NCBI GenBank assembly: GCA_016709025.1
Contig: JADJEQ010000016.1
Location: 236,499-300,498, forward strand
From: Bacteroidales bacterium
GTDB taxonomy: Bacteria; Bacteroidota; Bacteroidia; Bacteroidales; Lentimicrobiaceae
Reading direction: 5' to 3'
DNA: 64,000 nucleotides
In this document: positions 8,357 through 17,470 of the stretch, piece after piece
Layout: each line of letters opens with the position of its first letter
Numbering within the stretch: the stretch's first letter is position 1
Position numbers and translations under genes: made by a program
The notes under the pieces: generated by a model
Database searches by the model: none
What the model saw: the letters and a program-made list of their open reading frames with translations, nothing else
Told to the model about the DNA's origin: nothing

Positions 8357-9088
8357 ATGAAAATCAATTGTATAGCTGTAGACGATGAGCCTTTGGCACT
8401 CGATATCATAAAAGAATACTGTGCTAAAATCCCTTTTATTAACCTGCTGCATTCTTTCGATAATGCCATCGATACACTCGAATACCTGCGCGACAACAAG
8501 GTTGACCTGATTCTTCTTGATATTCAAATGGAAGAACTAACGGGGATTCAATTACTGAATACCCTGAAAGTTAAACCTTATGTTATCCTTACCACAGCTT
8601 ATGATTCTTATGCCATGCAGGGATTTGAACTCGATGTGGCCGATTATCTGCTGAAGCCTATTTCGTTCGAAAGGTTCTTTAAGGGAATCAGCAAGATTTA
8701 TGAAAGGATGCATAAAGAAAATGCAACTCCTGCTGAGAAACCATTGAACGTCAATGCATCAGAAGCTGCCGGTAAAGATTATTTTTTTGTGAAAACCGAA
8801 ACCCGCGTTGAGAAAGTTACGGCTTCTGAAGTGTTGTATGTGGAAGGCATGGGCGACTACTGGCGCATCGTAACCAGGAATAAGCGGATTATGACGCTGA
8901 TGAATGCACGGGGCATCGAAGATGTTTTGCATGAACCACAATTTTGCAGGGTGCATAAATCATATTTTGTAGCCATCGATAAAATAGATTTTGTTGAGCG
9001 TAAACACATTAAAATAGCTGACCAGCGCATCCCCATCAGCGATACCTATCAGAAAAACTTTTTCGATCTCATCGAACGGAAAAAATAA
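8357..9088 (+). CDS. LytTR-family response regulator
   Basis: The 243-residue protein has a receiver domain (about 1-120; acidic pair DDEP, phosphoacceptor Asp about 55 in LILLDIQMEEL, Lys in LLKPISFERF) and a C-terminal LytTR DNA-binding domain (about 140-240; FFVKTETRVEKV, EVLYVEGMGDYWRIV, FCRVHKSYFVAIDKID). It is the partner of the kinase one base upstream. The domain binds DNA through beta strands, and its targets are not evident here. Confidence 0.94.
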   Translation: MKINCIAVDDEPLALDIIKEYCAKIPFINLLHSFDNAIDTLEYLRDNKVDLILLDIQMEELTGIQLLNTLKVKPYVILTTAYDSYAMQGFELDVADYLLKPISFERFFKGISKIYERMHKENATPAEKPLNVNASEAAGKDYFFVKTETRVEKVTASEVLYVEGMGDYWRIVTRNKRIMTLMNARGIEDVLHEPQFCRVHKSYFVAIDKIDFVERKHIKIADQRIPISDTYQKNFFDLIERKK

Positions 9089-9160
9089 ATAGGTGATGCC
9101 TATAGAAATAGTCCGGTAATTTTTAAGAATCACGGCTGGCAGGGACGCAAGGACGCAAAG

Positions 9161-9248
9161 TGTTGATTATCATAATATTAAAAATTACACATTCCACTAT
9201 TTAATGTTTTGAAAATCAATGGTTTAAAAAATATTAACGGAGTATTGT
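9161..9248 (+). repeat. Dispersed intergenic repeat, copy 1
   Basis: This 88-bp block matches 13761-13848 at about 78 of 88 positions by eye, in the same orientation. A weaker reverse-oriented relative lies at 25430-25560. All three share TTTTAAGAATC upstream and GCAAAG-like DNA before the core. Confidence 0.75.
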
Positions 9249-9273
9249 ATAGAAGTTCAGGGAAATTTACGAA

Positions 9274-9307
9274 AGGGCAGGGACACGACATGTCGTGTCC
9301 CTACCCT
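9274..9307. repeat. 34-bp palindrome
   Basis: Arms AGGGCAGGGACACGACA and TGTCGTGTCCCTACCCT meet with no loop and differ by one base. It can form a cruciform or a strong hairpin. It looks like a REP-type intergenic palindrome rather than a terminator. Confidence 0.7.
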
Positions 9308-9427
9308 TTTGTAAGACACGCAAAGCAATATGTTTTCCTCTGAAACCCAGGCAGGCAGGTTCTCATGCATTGGCGGGAACCGATAAAATCAGAATTATTT
9401 ACGGATGAAATACCTCTGATTATTTTG

Positions 9428-9435
9428 TATATTTG
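9428..9435 (+). promoter_or_regulatory. -7 promoter element of the Reg_prop kinase
   Basis: TATATTTG fits TAnnTTTG. A start near 9441 gives a leader of about 97 nt before the ATG at 9538, and argues against a TTG start at 9433, which overlaps the element. Confidence 0.45.
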
Positions 9436-9537
9436 ATCGGAACTTCAAATAGCAATATTCTGATTACCCGGGCTGATGGATCGCAGACCGGGATGAGTAG
9501 CAATTCTCATAAGCTCCGGTTATTTTTTACATTCCAG

Positions 9538-12500
9538 ATGAAAATTAGGGCAATTATCATTGGATTTTTTCTCCTGGTTTGTTTTCAGGCCGGCGCACAG
9601 CAATATTTTTTTTCAGGATACTCCATTGGTAACGGACTTTCCCAGAGTGTTGTAAATTGTATTTTCCAGGACTCGAGGGGGTATATCTGGATTGGTACAC
9701 AAAACGGGCTTAACAAATTCAACGGATACAACTTTACGGTTTTTACCTCTGATCCGGGCGATTCGGCTTCAATTTCCAATAACTGGATTTATAGCATCGC
9801 AGAAGACAAGGATGCCAACCTGTGGATAGGGACCAAAGAAGGCCTGATCAAATACAACAGGAAGGAAAACCGGTTCAGCAGAATCAGGTATACCACACCA
9901 TATGGGGTTCAGGTCACCAATTACGTGTACGATGTAAAATGTGCACGCAATGGAACAATACTTATCAATACTCCCCCGGTTCTTTCTGTATGCAATCCTG
10001 AAAACCTGTCGTTTACTCATTACCTCAGCCCGCTTGAATTTGACGGCAGTGTGAAAGACAACAACATTCCTTTGCTGGAAGACAGTGAGGGCAATATCTG
10101 GACAGGCTCGACAAAAGGCCTGGCTGTTTTTAGTCCCCTGACAAAAACCTTCAGAACTTTCAGGCATCATCAGTCGGTTCCGGCAGGTTTGTCGGACGAC
10201 AATATAACAGCATTATACCAGGACCAGAAGGGAGATTTGTGGATCGGAACATCCGGAGGTCTGAATCAATTGAGAAGCGGGGAAAACAGTTTTATTCATC
10301 ATCAACACGATTCCCGGAGTGAAATTTCACTCAGCAATAATTTTATAAGGGCAATTCTTGCTGACAGATCAGGAAACCTGTGGATTGCCACAGAAGGCGG
10401 AGGCCTGAACAGGATGAGCTTTAACACTGAAGGCAAACTGGTTTCCGAAAGATTCACGGCCGATAAAACCGGGCTGAATCACAGCATTAACCTTTCGCTG
10501 ATGATCGATCATTCCGACAACCTCTGGATAGGAACTTTGTCGGGTCTCAACAAAACCGACCTTAAAAAGCGGAAGTTTAACCTGTATCGTAAAAGCGATT
10601 CTCCATATTCTGTTGATCTTGCCGGAAATGTCATTGCATCGGTATATAAAGATGAGCACAATGTTCTCTGGATCGGCAACTGGGGACAGGGACTCAATCT
10701 GTACGACAGGGAAACCGGAAGTGTGGAACAGTACACCCCTGCGAAAACGGGGAAATATTACATTCCCAACGGTTTTGTTCATTGTATTTTCGAAGATGAC
10801 CAGCACAACATCTGGCTTGGAACCCGCGATGGACTGCTGGTTTTTGATAAAATTCAAAAACGATTTTTACGTCCCCGGGAATTGTTAAAAGGCAGTGGAT
10901 TCCCTGGTTTTCCGGGACTCAGAATCAATATGATGCTGCAGGACCGTCACGGTATTTACTGGATTGCAACCAATGATGGTTTATACAGGGTGAAAGGAGA
11001 TGATACGGGTCCTGAACATTTCTTTGTCGGGGCAAAACCAGATCACAGAATCAGTTCAAACCTGGTTTATGCATTGCTTGAAGACAAAGACGGGGATATC
11101 TGGGTTGGAACGATCAACGGGTTGGATGTTATTGCCGGCGGGAAGGCCGGAATCAGGCATTTCAGGCAGGAAGAAAACAGGTTAAATACCTTGTCCGACA
11201 ACTTCATCACTGCCTTGTGCGAAGACCGGGAGGGAGATATCTGGATCGGGACAAACTCTTATGTGAACCGGTATTCTAAGAAAACGGGGACATTCAGTTA
11301 TTACTCAGGTGAGCAGGGCTTCCCCAGCAATCTGGTATACAGTATTCTAAGAGATAAAAATCATTTCATTTGGTTTGCAACAGGCAATGGTTTGTGCCGC
11401 TTCGAACCTGCCGGTAAAAAGTTTATCAGCTATACGGTTGAGGATGGTTTGCAAAGTCCGGAATTCAATCTGAGTGCGGCTTTTATGAGTGAGGAAGGAG
11501 AACTGTTTTTTGGAGGAATGAACGGTCTGAATTCGTTTCATCCCGATTCGCTGGATGGAAACCCGCATATTCCGGTGATTGCAATAACATCCGTTTTCAG
11601 GATAAATAAGGGCGCCAGGGAGTCCTTTAACCTCGATAAGCAATCAATCGTTGACCTCAATTACAATGAAAATACATTCACAGTTGAATTTGCCGCGATG
11701 GAGTATACCAATCCGGCCAGGAACGCTTACGCATACAGGCTTGAAGGAGTTGATGAAAACTGGATTGAAATAGGAACGAGAAATTTTGTTGCTTTTACCA
11801 ATCTTTCGCCCGGCGAATACATCATGCAGGTGAAAGGGTGCAACAACGACGGGCGGTGGAATGAAACCGGGATAAGCCTCCCGATAGTTATCCATCCTCC
11901 CTGGTGGAAAAGCAATGTTGCCTGGGTTTCTTATTTCCTGTTGGTCATTTTTATGATTTTCATGTACATTAAAATGCGGGAACGACACCTGGTAAGGGAA
12001 AGAAATATACTGGAAGAAAAGATCAGGGTAAGGACCGAATTGATTGAAAAGCAGAAGTCGGAGATATTGAGTAAAAATTCAGAACTTAACGATCTGAACG
12101 CTTCAAAAGACAGATTTTTTTCCATCATTGCGCATGATCTCCGGAATCCTTTCAATACCATCATCGGCCTCACCGATATACTGCTGATTACCCTGAACAA
12201 CCTGGATCCGCTTAAACTGCAGAGAACACTCGAAAACATCAAAACATCATCGCAACAGGCTTACGAATTACTCGAAAATCTATTGTTATGGGCCCGCTCC
12301 CAAACCGGAACGATCTCATTCAGGCCTGAACAAGCCGATCTGCAGGCATTGGTTGAGGAAAGCGTCGGATTGGCCTCAGTCCAGGCATTGCGAAAGAATA
12401 TTGTAATCTTAACTGATTTCAAACAATGTCCTCAGATCACCGGGGATATCAACATGATCCATACAATCCTCCGCAACCTTCTGACAAATGCTTTGAAATA

Positions 12501-12792
12501 TACACGCCGCAATGGTGAGGTTCATGTTGGAATTTCAGAGCACCACGGATTTTGCATACTGAGTATAAAAGATAATGGCATCGGGATATCGGCTGAGAAA
12601 ATCAAGAATCTTTTCAGCATCGACACAGCCCACAAAACCAAAGGTACTGACCAGGAGCCCGGTACTGGACTGGGATTAATTCTCTGCAGGGAATTGATTG
12701 AAAAACATGGAGGCCGGATTGAAGTTGAAAGTGAAGTGGGGAAGGGAAGCCTGTTCAGGGTTTTTATTCCGCTTGTAAGCAATGAGCGCTGA
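9538..12792 (+). CDS. Two-component propeller (Reg_prop) sensor histidine kinase without receiver domain
   Basis: The 1084-residue protein starts with a signal peptide (MKIRAIIIGFFLLVCFQAGAQ) and carries about a dozen Reg_prop repeats (I-W-I-G-T motifs such as YIWIGTQNGLNKFNG) forming two periplasmic propellers, then a Y_Y_Y domain, a transmembrane helix (about residue 790-810), a coiled coil, HisKA with FFSIIAHDLRNPFNTIIGL (His about 866) and HATPase_c (NLLTNALKYTR, DNGIGIS, GTGLGLIL). Many Bacteroidota relatives are hybrids ending in a receiver plus AraC HTH; this one stops after the ATPase domain and has no regulator next to it. Such sensors usually respond to glycans or other outside cues. 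Confidence 0.93.
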   Translation: MKIRAIIIGFFLLVCFQAGAQQYFFSGYSIGNGLSQSVVNCIFQDSRGYIWIGTQNGLNKFNGYNFTVFTSDPGDSASISNNWIYSIAEDKDANLWIGTKEGLIKYNRKENRFSRIRYTTPYGVQVTNYVYDVKCARNGTILINTPPVLSVCNPENLSFTHYLSPLEFDGSVKDNNIPLLEDSEGNIWTGSTKGLAVFSPLTKTFRTFRHHQSVPAGLSDDNITALYQDQKGDLWIGTSGGLNQLRSGENSFIHHQHDSRSEISLSNNFIRAILADRSGNLWIATEGGGLNRMSFNTEGKLVSERFTADKTGLNHSINLSLMIDHSDNLWIGTLSGLNKTDLKKRKFNLYRKSDSPYSVDLAGNVIASVYKDEHNVLWIGNWGQGLNLYDRETGSVEQYTPAKTGKYYIPNGFVHCIFEDDQHNIWLGTRDGLLVFDKIQKRFLRPRELLKGSGFPGFPGLRINMMLQDRHGIYWIATNDGLYRVKGDDTGPEHFFVGAKPDHRISSNLVYALLEDKDGDIWVGTINGLDVIAGGKAGIRHFRQEENRLNTLSDNFITALCEDREGDIWIGTNSYVNRYSKKTGTFSYYSGEQGFPSNLVYSILRDKNHFIWFATGNGLCRFEPAGKKFISYTVEDGLQSPEFNLSAAFMSEEGELFFGGMNGLNSFHPDSLDGNPHIPVIAITSVFRINKGARESFNLDKQSIVDLNYNENTFTVEFAAMEYTNPARNAYAYRLEGVDENWIEIGTRNFVAFTNLSPGEYIMQVKGCNNDGRWNETGISLPIVIHPPWWKSNVAWVSYFLLVIFMIFMYIKMRERHLVRERNILEEKIRVRTELIEKQKSEILSKNSELNDLNASKDRFFSIIAHDLRNPFNTIIGLTDILLITLNNLDPLKLQRTLENIKTSSQQAYELLENLLLWARSQTGTISFRPEQADLQALVEESVGLASVQALRKNIVILTDFKQCPQITGDINMIHTILRNLLTNALKYTRRNGEVHVGISEHHGFCILSIKDNGIGISAEKIKNLFSIDTAHKTKGTDQEPGTGLGLILCRELIEKHGGRIEVESEVGKGSLFRVFIPLVSNER

Positions 12793-13177
12793 TCGTTTGC
12801 CCCTAAATCAGCCCGGTTGAAATTAAATACCACCCCTGTATCAGGGGCTTAGCCATTCAAACCCTGAAGTAACCTTCCCGACCGGAAAGCCGGTTTTATA
12901 CTCAGATTTTATTGGTTGAAATGCAGCCCCGCCGACACTGAATGAGGTTGCTTTTCGCAAAAGTGCCGGTTGTTATTCTGAATTTTAATTCACGTTGCCT
13001 GTACCCAGCCTTTTTTTGTCGGTAAACCTGCCTCTTCACTCTGTGAAAGGGCCAATCCACCCGGTCAGCCTGTTAACGATTCCTTTTAGCCGGTAGTCGA
13101 ATACATTTGTTTAACCCACAGGTTGTTACGTAATTTTACTTCATCATTTATAAACCTAAATCAAGGAGGATCACACC
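12793..13177 (+). other. Intergenic region
   Basis: No gene or clear terminator seen. An AAGGAGG Shine-Dalgarno lies about 10 nt before the ATG at 13178, unusually strong for this phylum. Confidence 0.6.
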
Positions 13178-13651
13178 ATGAAAAAACTTCTGACCATACT
13201 GTTGCTGGTTATATCTGCCATGGAGCTGAACGCCACAAACGATGTAGTCAACTATGTAACTTCCGGAGGGAAAACCTATTTCTGTCAAAAAATGAAACCC
13301 GGTTTGCTTTGTGCAAATATCAGGACATGCGATGGAAATATTCTGAAATTCCCTTTCAAAAATGTGGATGCCTATTGTTGTAACGGACGTCTTTTTGAGA
13401 GACTGCCCGTTGTGTATGAGGGTGCTCCGGCCAATAGTACAGCGTTGATGGAATACATTACAACGCGCAATGGTTTAAGACTTTACAGGTACTGTAAATA
13501 CGGAGAATGTGGAGATATTTACAATTCCACCTACAAAAAAGCTCATCCTCAGTTTATATTTTTTGTTTTCCAGGATGGAAAGTTCTACCTGGAAGTAAAT
13601 CAGAAAAATGCTGCAACCGTTCTGCCGTTCTTTGGAATCCAAACGATTTGA
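13178..13651 (+). CDS. Small secreted protein, paralogue A
   Basis: The 157-residue protein has a signal peptide (MKKLLTILLLVISAMELNAT) and a mature part of about 137 residues with several Cys and strands GGKTYFCQKMKPGLL, GNILKFPFKNVDAYCCNG, LRLYRYCKYGECGDIY and FIFFVFQDGKFYLEV. I do not recognise the family. The gene at 13909 is a clear relative in the same order of motifs (YFCQ..., LYRYC..C, ...Y..L..G). An AAGGAGG ribosome binding site supports the start. Confidence 0.7.
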   Translation: MKKLLTILLLVISAMELNATNDVVNYVTSGGKTYFCQKMKPGLLCANIRTCDGNILKFPFKNVDAYCCNGRLFERLPVVYEGAPANSTALMEYITTRNGLRLYRYCKYGECGDIYNSTYKKAHPQFIFFVFQDGKFYLEVNQKNAATVLPFFGIQTI

Positions 13652-13760
13652 ATGACGGTCTTTCTGCACAAGAATCCGTTAATTTTAAGAATCACGCCTG
13701 TCTGCATGTTGCAAACCGGCAGGCAAGGACCCCGCAAAAGTGGCGTGAAAGGCAATAAAG

Positions 13761-13848
13761 TGTTGATTATCACTATGTTAAATACTGCACATTCCTTTAT
13801 TTAATGTTTTGAAAATCAGTGGTTTAAAAAATATTAACGGAGTACTGT
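13761..13848 (+). repeat. Dispersed intergenic repeat, copy 2
   Basis: Same 88-bp element as 9161-9248, same orientation, here between two paralogous genes. Upstream of it (13678-13760) is a related but diverged lead-in beginning TTTTAAGAATCACG. Confidence 0.75.
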
Positions 13849-13908
13849 CTGCAACAATTAAGGTTAAATACTTTGCGGTAATTATTTAAACAAAACAGGA
13901 GAAACGCC

Positions 13909-14394
13909 ATGAAAACTTCGCTGCTTATAATTACGCTGGTAATACTTTCAACAGGAGTGACGGCTGAATCCACCGGTGATGGTTTTGTTGTCGCCGATGG
14001 CGTTACCTACTTTTGCCAGTCATTGAGAACAGGCCTGTCAAATACAAAAATCGTGACAACCGATGGCGACATTGTCAGGGTCCCTAACAACAGTGTTCAG
14101 GCATACCGGATAAAAGGGCATCAGTTTGAACTGTTGCCACTTGTTGACATGGGGGGAGATACCGTCGATTATGCTTTTATGGAATTTTTAGCGATGAGCG
14201 ATGACAGCCGGCTTTACAGATACTGCAGCAATTGCCGCAAGTACGATCCCCTGAACGGTGAAATTGCTCCTCTTAACAGTGTTTTCAGGTATTACATACT
14301 CAGGAACGGTCAATTGAAATTACTGACTGACGAAAATGAAACGGGAAAAATCCTGTCCTCGTTTAATGTAAAAGTCTACGATGACCGCCGATGA
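13909..14394 (+). CDS. Small secreted protein, paralogue B
   Basis: The 161-residue protein has a signal peptide (MKTSLLIITLVILSTGVTAE) and a mature domain related to paralogue A: ADGVTYFCQSLRTGLSNTKI, GDIVRVPNNSVQAYRIKGH, LYRYCSNCRKYDPLNG and YYILRNGQLKLL. The Cys in YFCQ and the pair in YRYCSNC are kept in both. The function is unknown. CAGGAG lies 8 nt before the ATG. A terminator follows at 14433-14464. Confidence 0.7.
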   Translation: MKTSLLIITLVILSTGVTAESTGDGFVVADGVTYFCQSLRTGLSNTKIVTTDGDIVRVPNNSVQAYRIKGHQFELLPLVDMGGDTVDYAFMEFLAMSDDSRLYRYCSNCRKYDPLNGEIAPLNSVFRYYILRNGQLKLLTDENETGKILSSFNVKVYDDRR

Positions 14395-14432
14395 GATAAA
14401 TAGAATCGTTTGAAATTCAGTTACATGAAAAG

Positions 14433-14464
14433 AAAAGAGGTTGTCAGATATGGCAACCTCTTTT
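14433..14464. terminator. Rho-independent terminator (possibly bidirectional)
   Basis: Stem AAAAGAGGTTG with CAACCTCTTTT around a 10-nt loop. It lies between convergent genes (13909 + and 14533 -), and has T-runs for both directions. Confidence 0.8.
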
Positions 14465-14532
14465 AGCAGGAGCGACAGTTTTGTAATAGGTCAGTATTGG
14501 AAGTGTTCTGAAATAAGCTGCAAAATAAGCAA

Positions 14533-15663
14533 CTATCTTAGCCAGCTGCAACCGAAAACAATATAAACGGCAAAATCTTCCGGACTTTTGGCGAAATCCA
14601 TGCCCATCTGTGCCCCGAATTTCCTGGCTACCAGGTACCTGAACCCTGTGCCAACAGAACTGATGCTTTTACCTTCATCGAAAGATTCAAAATCAGAGAA
14701 AGCATTCCCGATGCCGGTAAATCCCAGCAGGTACCAGCGCCTGTAAACATTCCAGTTGGCTTCCACTTCCATCACGGTTGTATTTTTATTCTGGTATTTC
14801 ATCAGGGGTGCGCCGCGCAAAAAAACAATGGGCCTGGCATAGAATGGCACATCGCCGAATGTATAGGAGCTTTCGTGACGTATGCCAAGCACCAGCCGTT
14901 CATTTGCAGGTAAATAACCGATCAGTCTGGCCGATAATCTGCCATACAGGGCATCTCCACCCATCCATTCATCGCTGTAACTTCCTGAAAGTTCAATAAA
15001 GAATCCGTTGGTTGGTGTAAATATGTTGTTCCGCGAATCGTAATTGATCACCATGGTTGCTTCACTCAGGGTTGAACTGAATTCAGTTCCTTCATACTCA
15101 GGCAATTCAACGGGTATTTCAAATGTATTATCGGTATTCATAAACAGATATCGTCCCCCCAGGAAGAAATCTGATTCAGCCAGCCGGAACTTGATTTGCT
15201 GAATGAGTACCGAGGCATCAAGATTCAGGTTAACTGATTGGCCATCCAGAAACCCGACATTGCCCGAACCATAAAATCCAAGATTGGCGTATGTGCGGAT
15301 ATAGGCCCCCATGTAACGGATACGATCGTGGTTCCAGTATCCGATGTGAAAGGCACCGGCGAGCCAGGTACCATTTTCGGTGCCACCACCCAGGATACCT
15401 GTCATACTGGGCGGCCCCTTTTTTGCAGAATAGGAAGAGTGAAAATAAACGGCTGCACCTGCCAGGCCATAACCCACGGCCGGTTCAGTAATGATGGTCG
15501 GGATAAGCAAAAACCCTTTCTTATCCAGCAGAAAGTCGCTGATATCAATGGCATGGTCAAGGCTATCACGGAAAAGTGCAGTTTTATTTCTTCCTTCCTG
15601 TCCATAGGTTTCATAGTTTATAAGGACAAGAAACAGCATCAGGTAATTGTAGTATCTTTTCAT
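14533..15663 (-). CDS. Outer-membrane barrel protein, Omp85/D15 (surface antigen) C-terminal type
   Basis: The 376-residue protein has a signal peptide (ending near TYGQ), a short linker, then a beta-barrel rich in aromatic strands: PAVGYGLAGAAVYFHSS, INYDSRNNIFTPTNGFFIEL (the conserved D-x-R-N-x-F-x-P-x-x-G motif of Omp85 barrels), RLVLGIRHESS, FLRGAPLMKYQNK (RG motif) and a last strand DFAVYIVFGCSWLR. POTRA domains are absent, so it is the short barrel-only kind common in Bacteroidota. Its cargo or role is unknown. Confidence 0.82.
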   Translation of the reverse strand: MKRYYNYLMLFLVLINYETYGQEGRNKTALFRDSLDHAIDISDFLLDKKGFLLIPTIITEPAVGYGLAGAAVYFHSSYSAKKGPPSMTGILGGGTENGTWLAGAFHIGYWNHDRIRYMGAYIRTYANLGFYGSGNVGFLDGQSVNLNLDASVLIQQIKFRLAESDFFLGGRYLFMNTDNTFEIPVELPEYEGTEFSSTLSEATMVINYDSRNNIFTPTNGFFIELSGSYSDEWMGGDALYGRLSARLIGYLPANERLVLGIRHESSYTFGDVPFYARPIVFLRGAPLMKYQNKNTTVMEVEANWNVYRRWYLLGFTGIGNAFSDFESFDEGKSISSVGTGFRYLVARKFGAQMGMDFAKSPEDFAVYIVFGCSWLR

Positions 15664-15947
15664 AAATCAATCCTTGATTTCCAGAACCCAGTGAATTTCT
15701 TAAATAATTGCAGTAATTAAAAAATTAAGATAATTAAAGGACGATTATTTTGGTTTTCAATTATCATGGGGTTTCTTCTTTTTAATCCCTGGGATATAAA
15801 TCGTGGAAATTACTGATGAATTGAAAGGGCAAGGTACTCTTTTCTGAATTGGATTAAATGCTTTGCGCTGATCACAAGCCTTTTAAGTCTGAAAAGTTAT
15901 CGCCGCCAACCAATAACAGCATTACAATGCCTGATTTACCTGTTGAA

Positions 15948-16523
15948 TCAGAACTTAACCATAAATCCTGTACTTGCCCTGAGCACGTTTTGGTTGAGGT
16001 CTTTCCCGGTCATCAACTGCAGGTCCATCACCCAGTTAACAGCACCCAGATCAAATGACAAACCCAGGGTGCCGCTGTAATAATTTACTTCGCCCTTCAG
16101 TACTGCATCATAGGTATAATATTGTCGCCCGATACCGGCGCTGACTCTCAGGAATTTCATGATGGTCATTCCGGCTTCAAGCGTGTAAAATTCATTGAGT
16201 TTCTTTCCGGTATTGATTTCGCCCTGCAATTCAGTGCCACTGCCATTCAGGAGATTGATCATCTCCGCATTGGTACTTCCTGCGGCAGCATAGATACCCA
16301 ACATGTTTCCCCGGTTGGTTCCGCCCCTGGTTGAAATAAATCCAAACTGGCCGTTGAGTTGCCAGCTCAGCCGTTCAGGGGAATAAGAGAACCTGTCGCC
16401 CGGACTTCCGTATATTACATTAACTGCCGGGCCCAGCAACAGGGTAAATCCTTTATCCTGGGCGAACACAGGACGATAAATCATCAGAACGAAGAGAATA
16501 AATAGTTTTCCTTTTATTTTCAT
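15948..16523 (-). CDS. Small outer-membrane beta-barrel-like protein
   Basis: The 191-residue exported protein (signal MKIKGKLFILFVLMIYRPVFA) has alternating amphipathic strands (GFTLLLGPAVNVIYGS, LNGQFGFISTRGGTNRG, LGLSFDLGAVNWVMDLQLM) ending in RASTGFMVKF, with the C-terminal aromatic expected of an outer-membrane barrel. No specific family was recognised. It is the last of three minus-strand genes (18062 to 15948) with gaps of 14 bp or overlap, so one operon is likely. Confidence 0.65.
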   Translation of the reverse strand: MKIKGKLFILFVLMIYRPVFAQDKGFTLLLGPAVNVIYGSPGDRFSYSPERLSWQLNGQFGFISTRGGTNRGNMLGIYAAAGSTNAEMINLLNGSGTELQGEINTGKKLNEFYTLEAGMTIMKFLRVSAGIGRQYYTYDAVLKGEVNYYSGTLGLSFDLGAVNWVMDLQLMTGKDLNQNVLRASTGFMVKF

Positions 16524-16537
16524 GTTTTCCGGCCTTT

Positions 16538-17470
16538 CTATTTTTTCACCAGACTAAAAACAACTCCTACCTGCACCAGGCTTTTTCCGGTGCCGATGTC
16601 GGAATACAATCCGAAATTTTTGCCTATAAAAATTTCGGCACCTCCACGGATTATAAAATCCGAATTAAATCCACGTCCTTCGGAATGGGAGGTTATTTTT
16701 TTATTTTCATCCTTAAAAAAGATCTCACCATCTATATTCACGATGTTAAGGTTAAAATCGACCCCGCCGCGAACATACGTTTTTAAAATGCCTCCCGTAA
16801 TGTCGTACCTCGCGTATACGCCAAGGGTAGCAACCTGTTCGGTAATATTCTGGGTAATTCCGATCTGATCATATTCGCTGAATTCATCGTATTCATATTT
16901 AAATCCTGCCACACCCAGGGCTGCTCCCAGTTTTATATACTTGTTAAATTGAAAATTGTAATCAGCGTATAACGAGGGTGCCGAGGGTGTTTTCGAAAAA
17001 TTCTCAACGCCTTTAAGGCTTGAATACTGGCGTGAAAAGCCCATTCCTACCTTTACGTACCCATTGCCAATGTTTTTTTTCCAGTCAGATGAAAGTGTGT
17101 CGGGTGCTTTTGCCTGTTTTTTTTCCGGTTCACCAGCAGGGGCCGGTGTTTCGCTCTTTTGGCTTTTGCCTTTGCTTTTCCCGGATAAAGGGGTGATCAC
17201 TTCGTAGGTCTGATTGCTGTATGAAATGGCGTACACTTCCTTGCGCGGTATGGCTACCAGGGGGCCTTCCGGCATTTCGGCCCTGTAGTAGCGGATATTG
17301 TCGCTGTTGAGTTCTGTTACTTTCCCGTAAAGGATAATTCCATCCACCCTGATGATGACATCGGTTGGCTTTTTATTGTCTTTCAGCTCCTGTGCATTCA
17401 CTTTGCCGGAAAAGCCTGAAAAAAGAACAGCAGACAAGAGGATTGCTATTATATAGTATTTATTGCGCAT
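16538..17470 (-). CDS. Exported protein: N-terminal regulatory-type domain plus C-terminal barrel
   Basis: The 310-residue protein has a signal peptide (to about KVNAQ), an N-terminal part (about 30-90; TDVIIRVDGIILYGKVTEL, IPRKEVYAISYSNQ) resembling small beta domains found in Bacteroidota envelope proteins, a low-complexity Lys/Pro linker (about 90-125), and a C-terminal barrel of about 180 residues (YVKVGMGFSRQYSS, LGVYARYDITGGIL, FIIRGGAEIFIGKNFGLYSD). Its start overlaps the 3' end of the lipoprotein gene by 11 bp. The function is unknown. Confidence 0.65.
   Translation of the reverse strand: MRNKYYIIAILLSAVLFSGFSGKVNAQELKDNKKPTDVIIRVDGIILYGKVTELNSDNIRYYRAEMPEGPLVAIPRKEVYAISYSNQTYEVITPLSGKSKGKSQKSETPAPAGEPEKKQAKAPDTLSSDWKKNIGNGYVKVGMGFSRQYSSLKGVENFSKTPSAPSLYADYNFQFNKYIKLGAALGVAGFKYEYDEFSEYDQIGITQNITEQVATLGVYARYDITGGILKTYVRGGVDFNLNIVNIDGEIFFKDENKKITSHSEGRGFNSDFIIRGGAEIFIGKNFGLYSDIGTGKSLVQVGVVFSLVKK

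Larger units (their letters stand above)
9089..9537 (+). other. Intergenic region with repeat, palindrome and promoter
   Basis: No gene. It contains a dispersed repeat (9161-9248), a long palindrome (9274-9307) and a -7 element (9428-9435) for the next gene. Confidence 0.7.

Noticed and set aside
9433..9537. TTG start for the propeller kinase
   Set aside because: It would overlap the -7 promoter element and put a polar stretch before an excellent signal peptide that begins at 9538.
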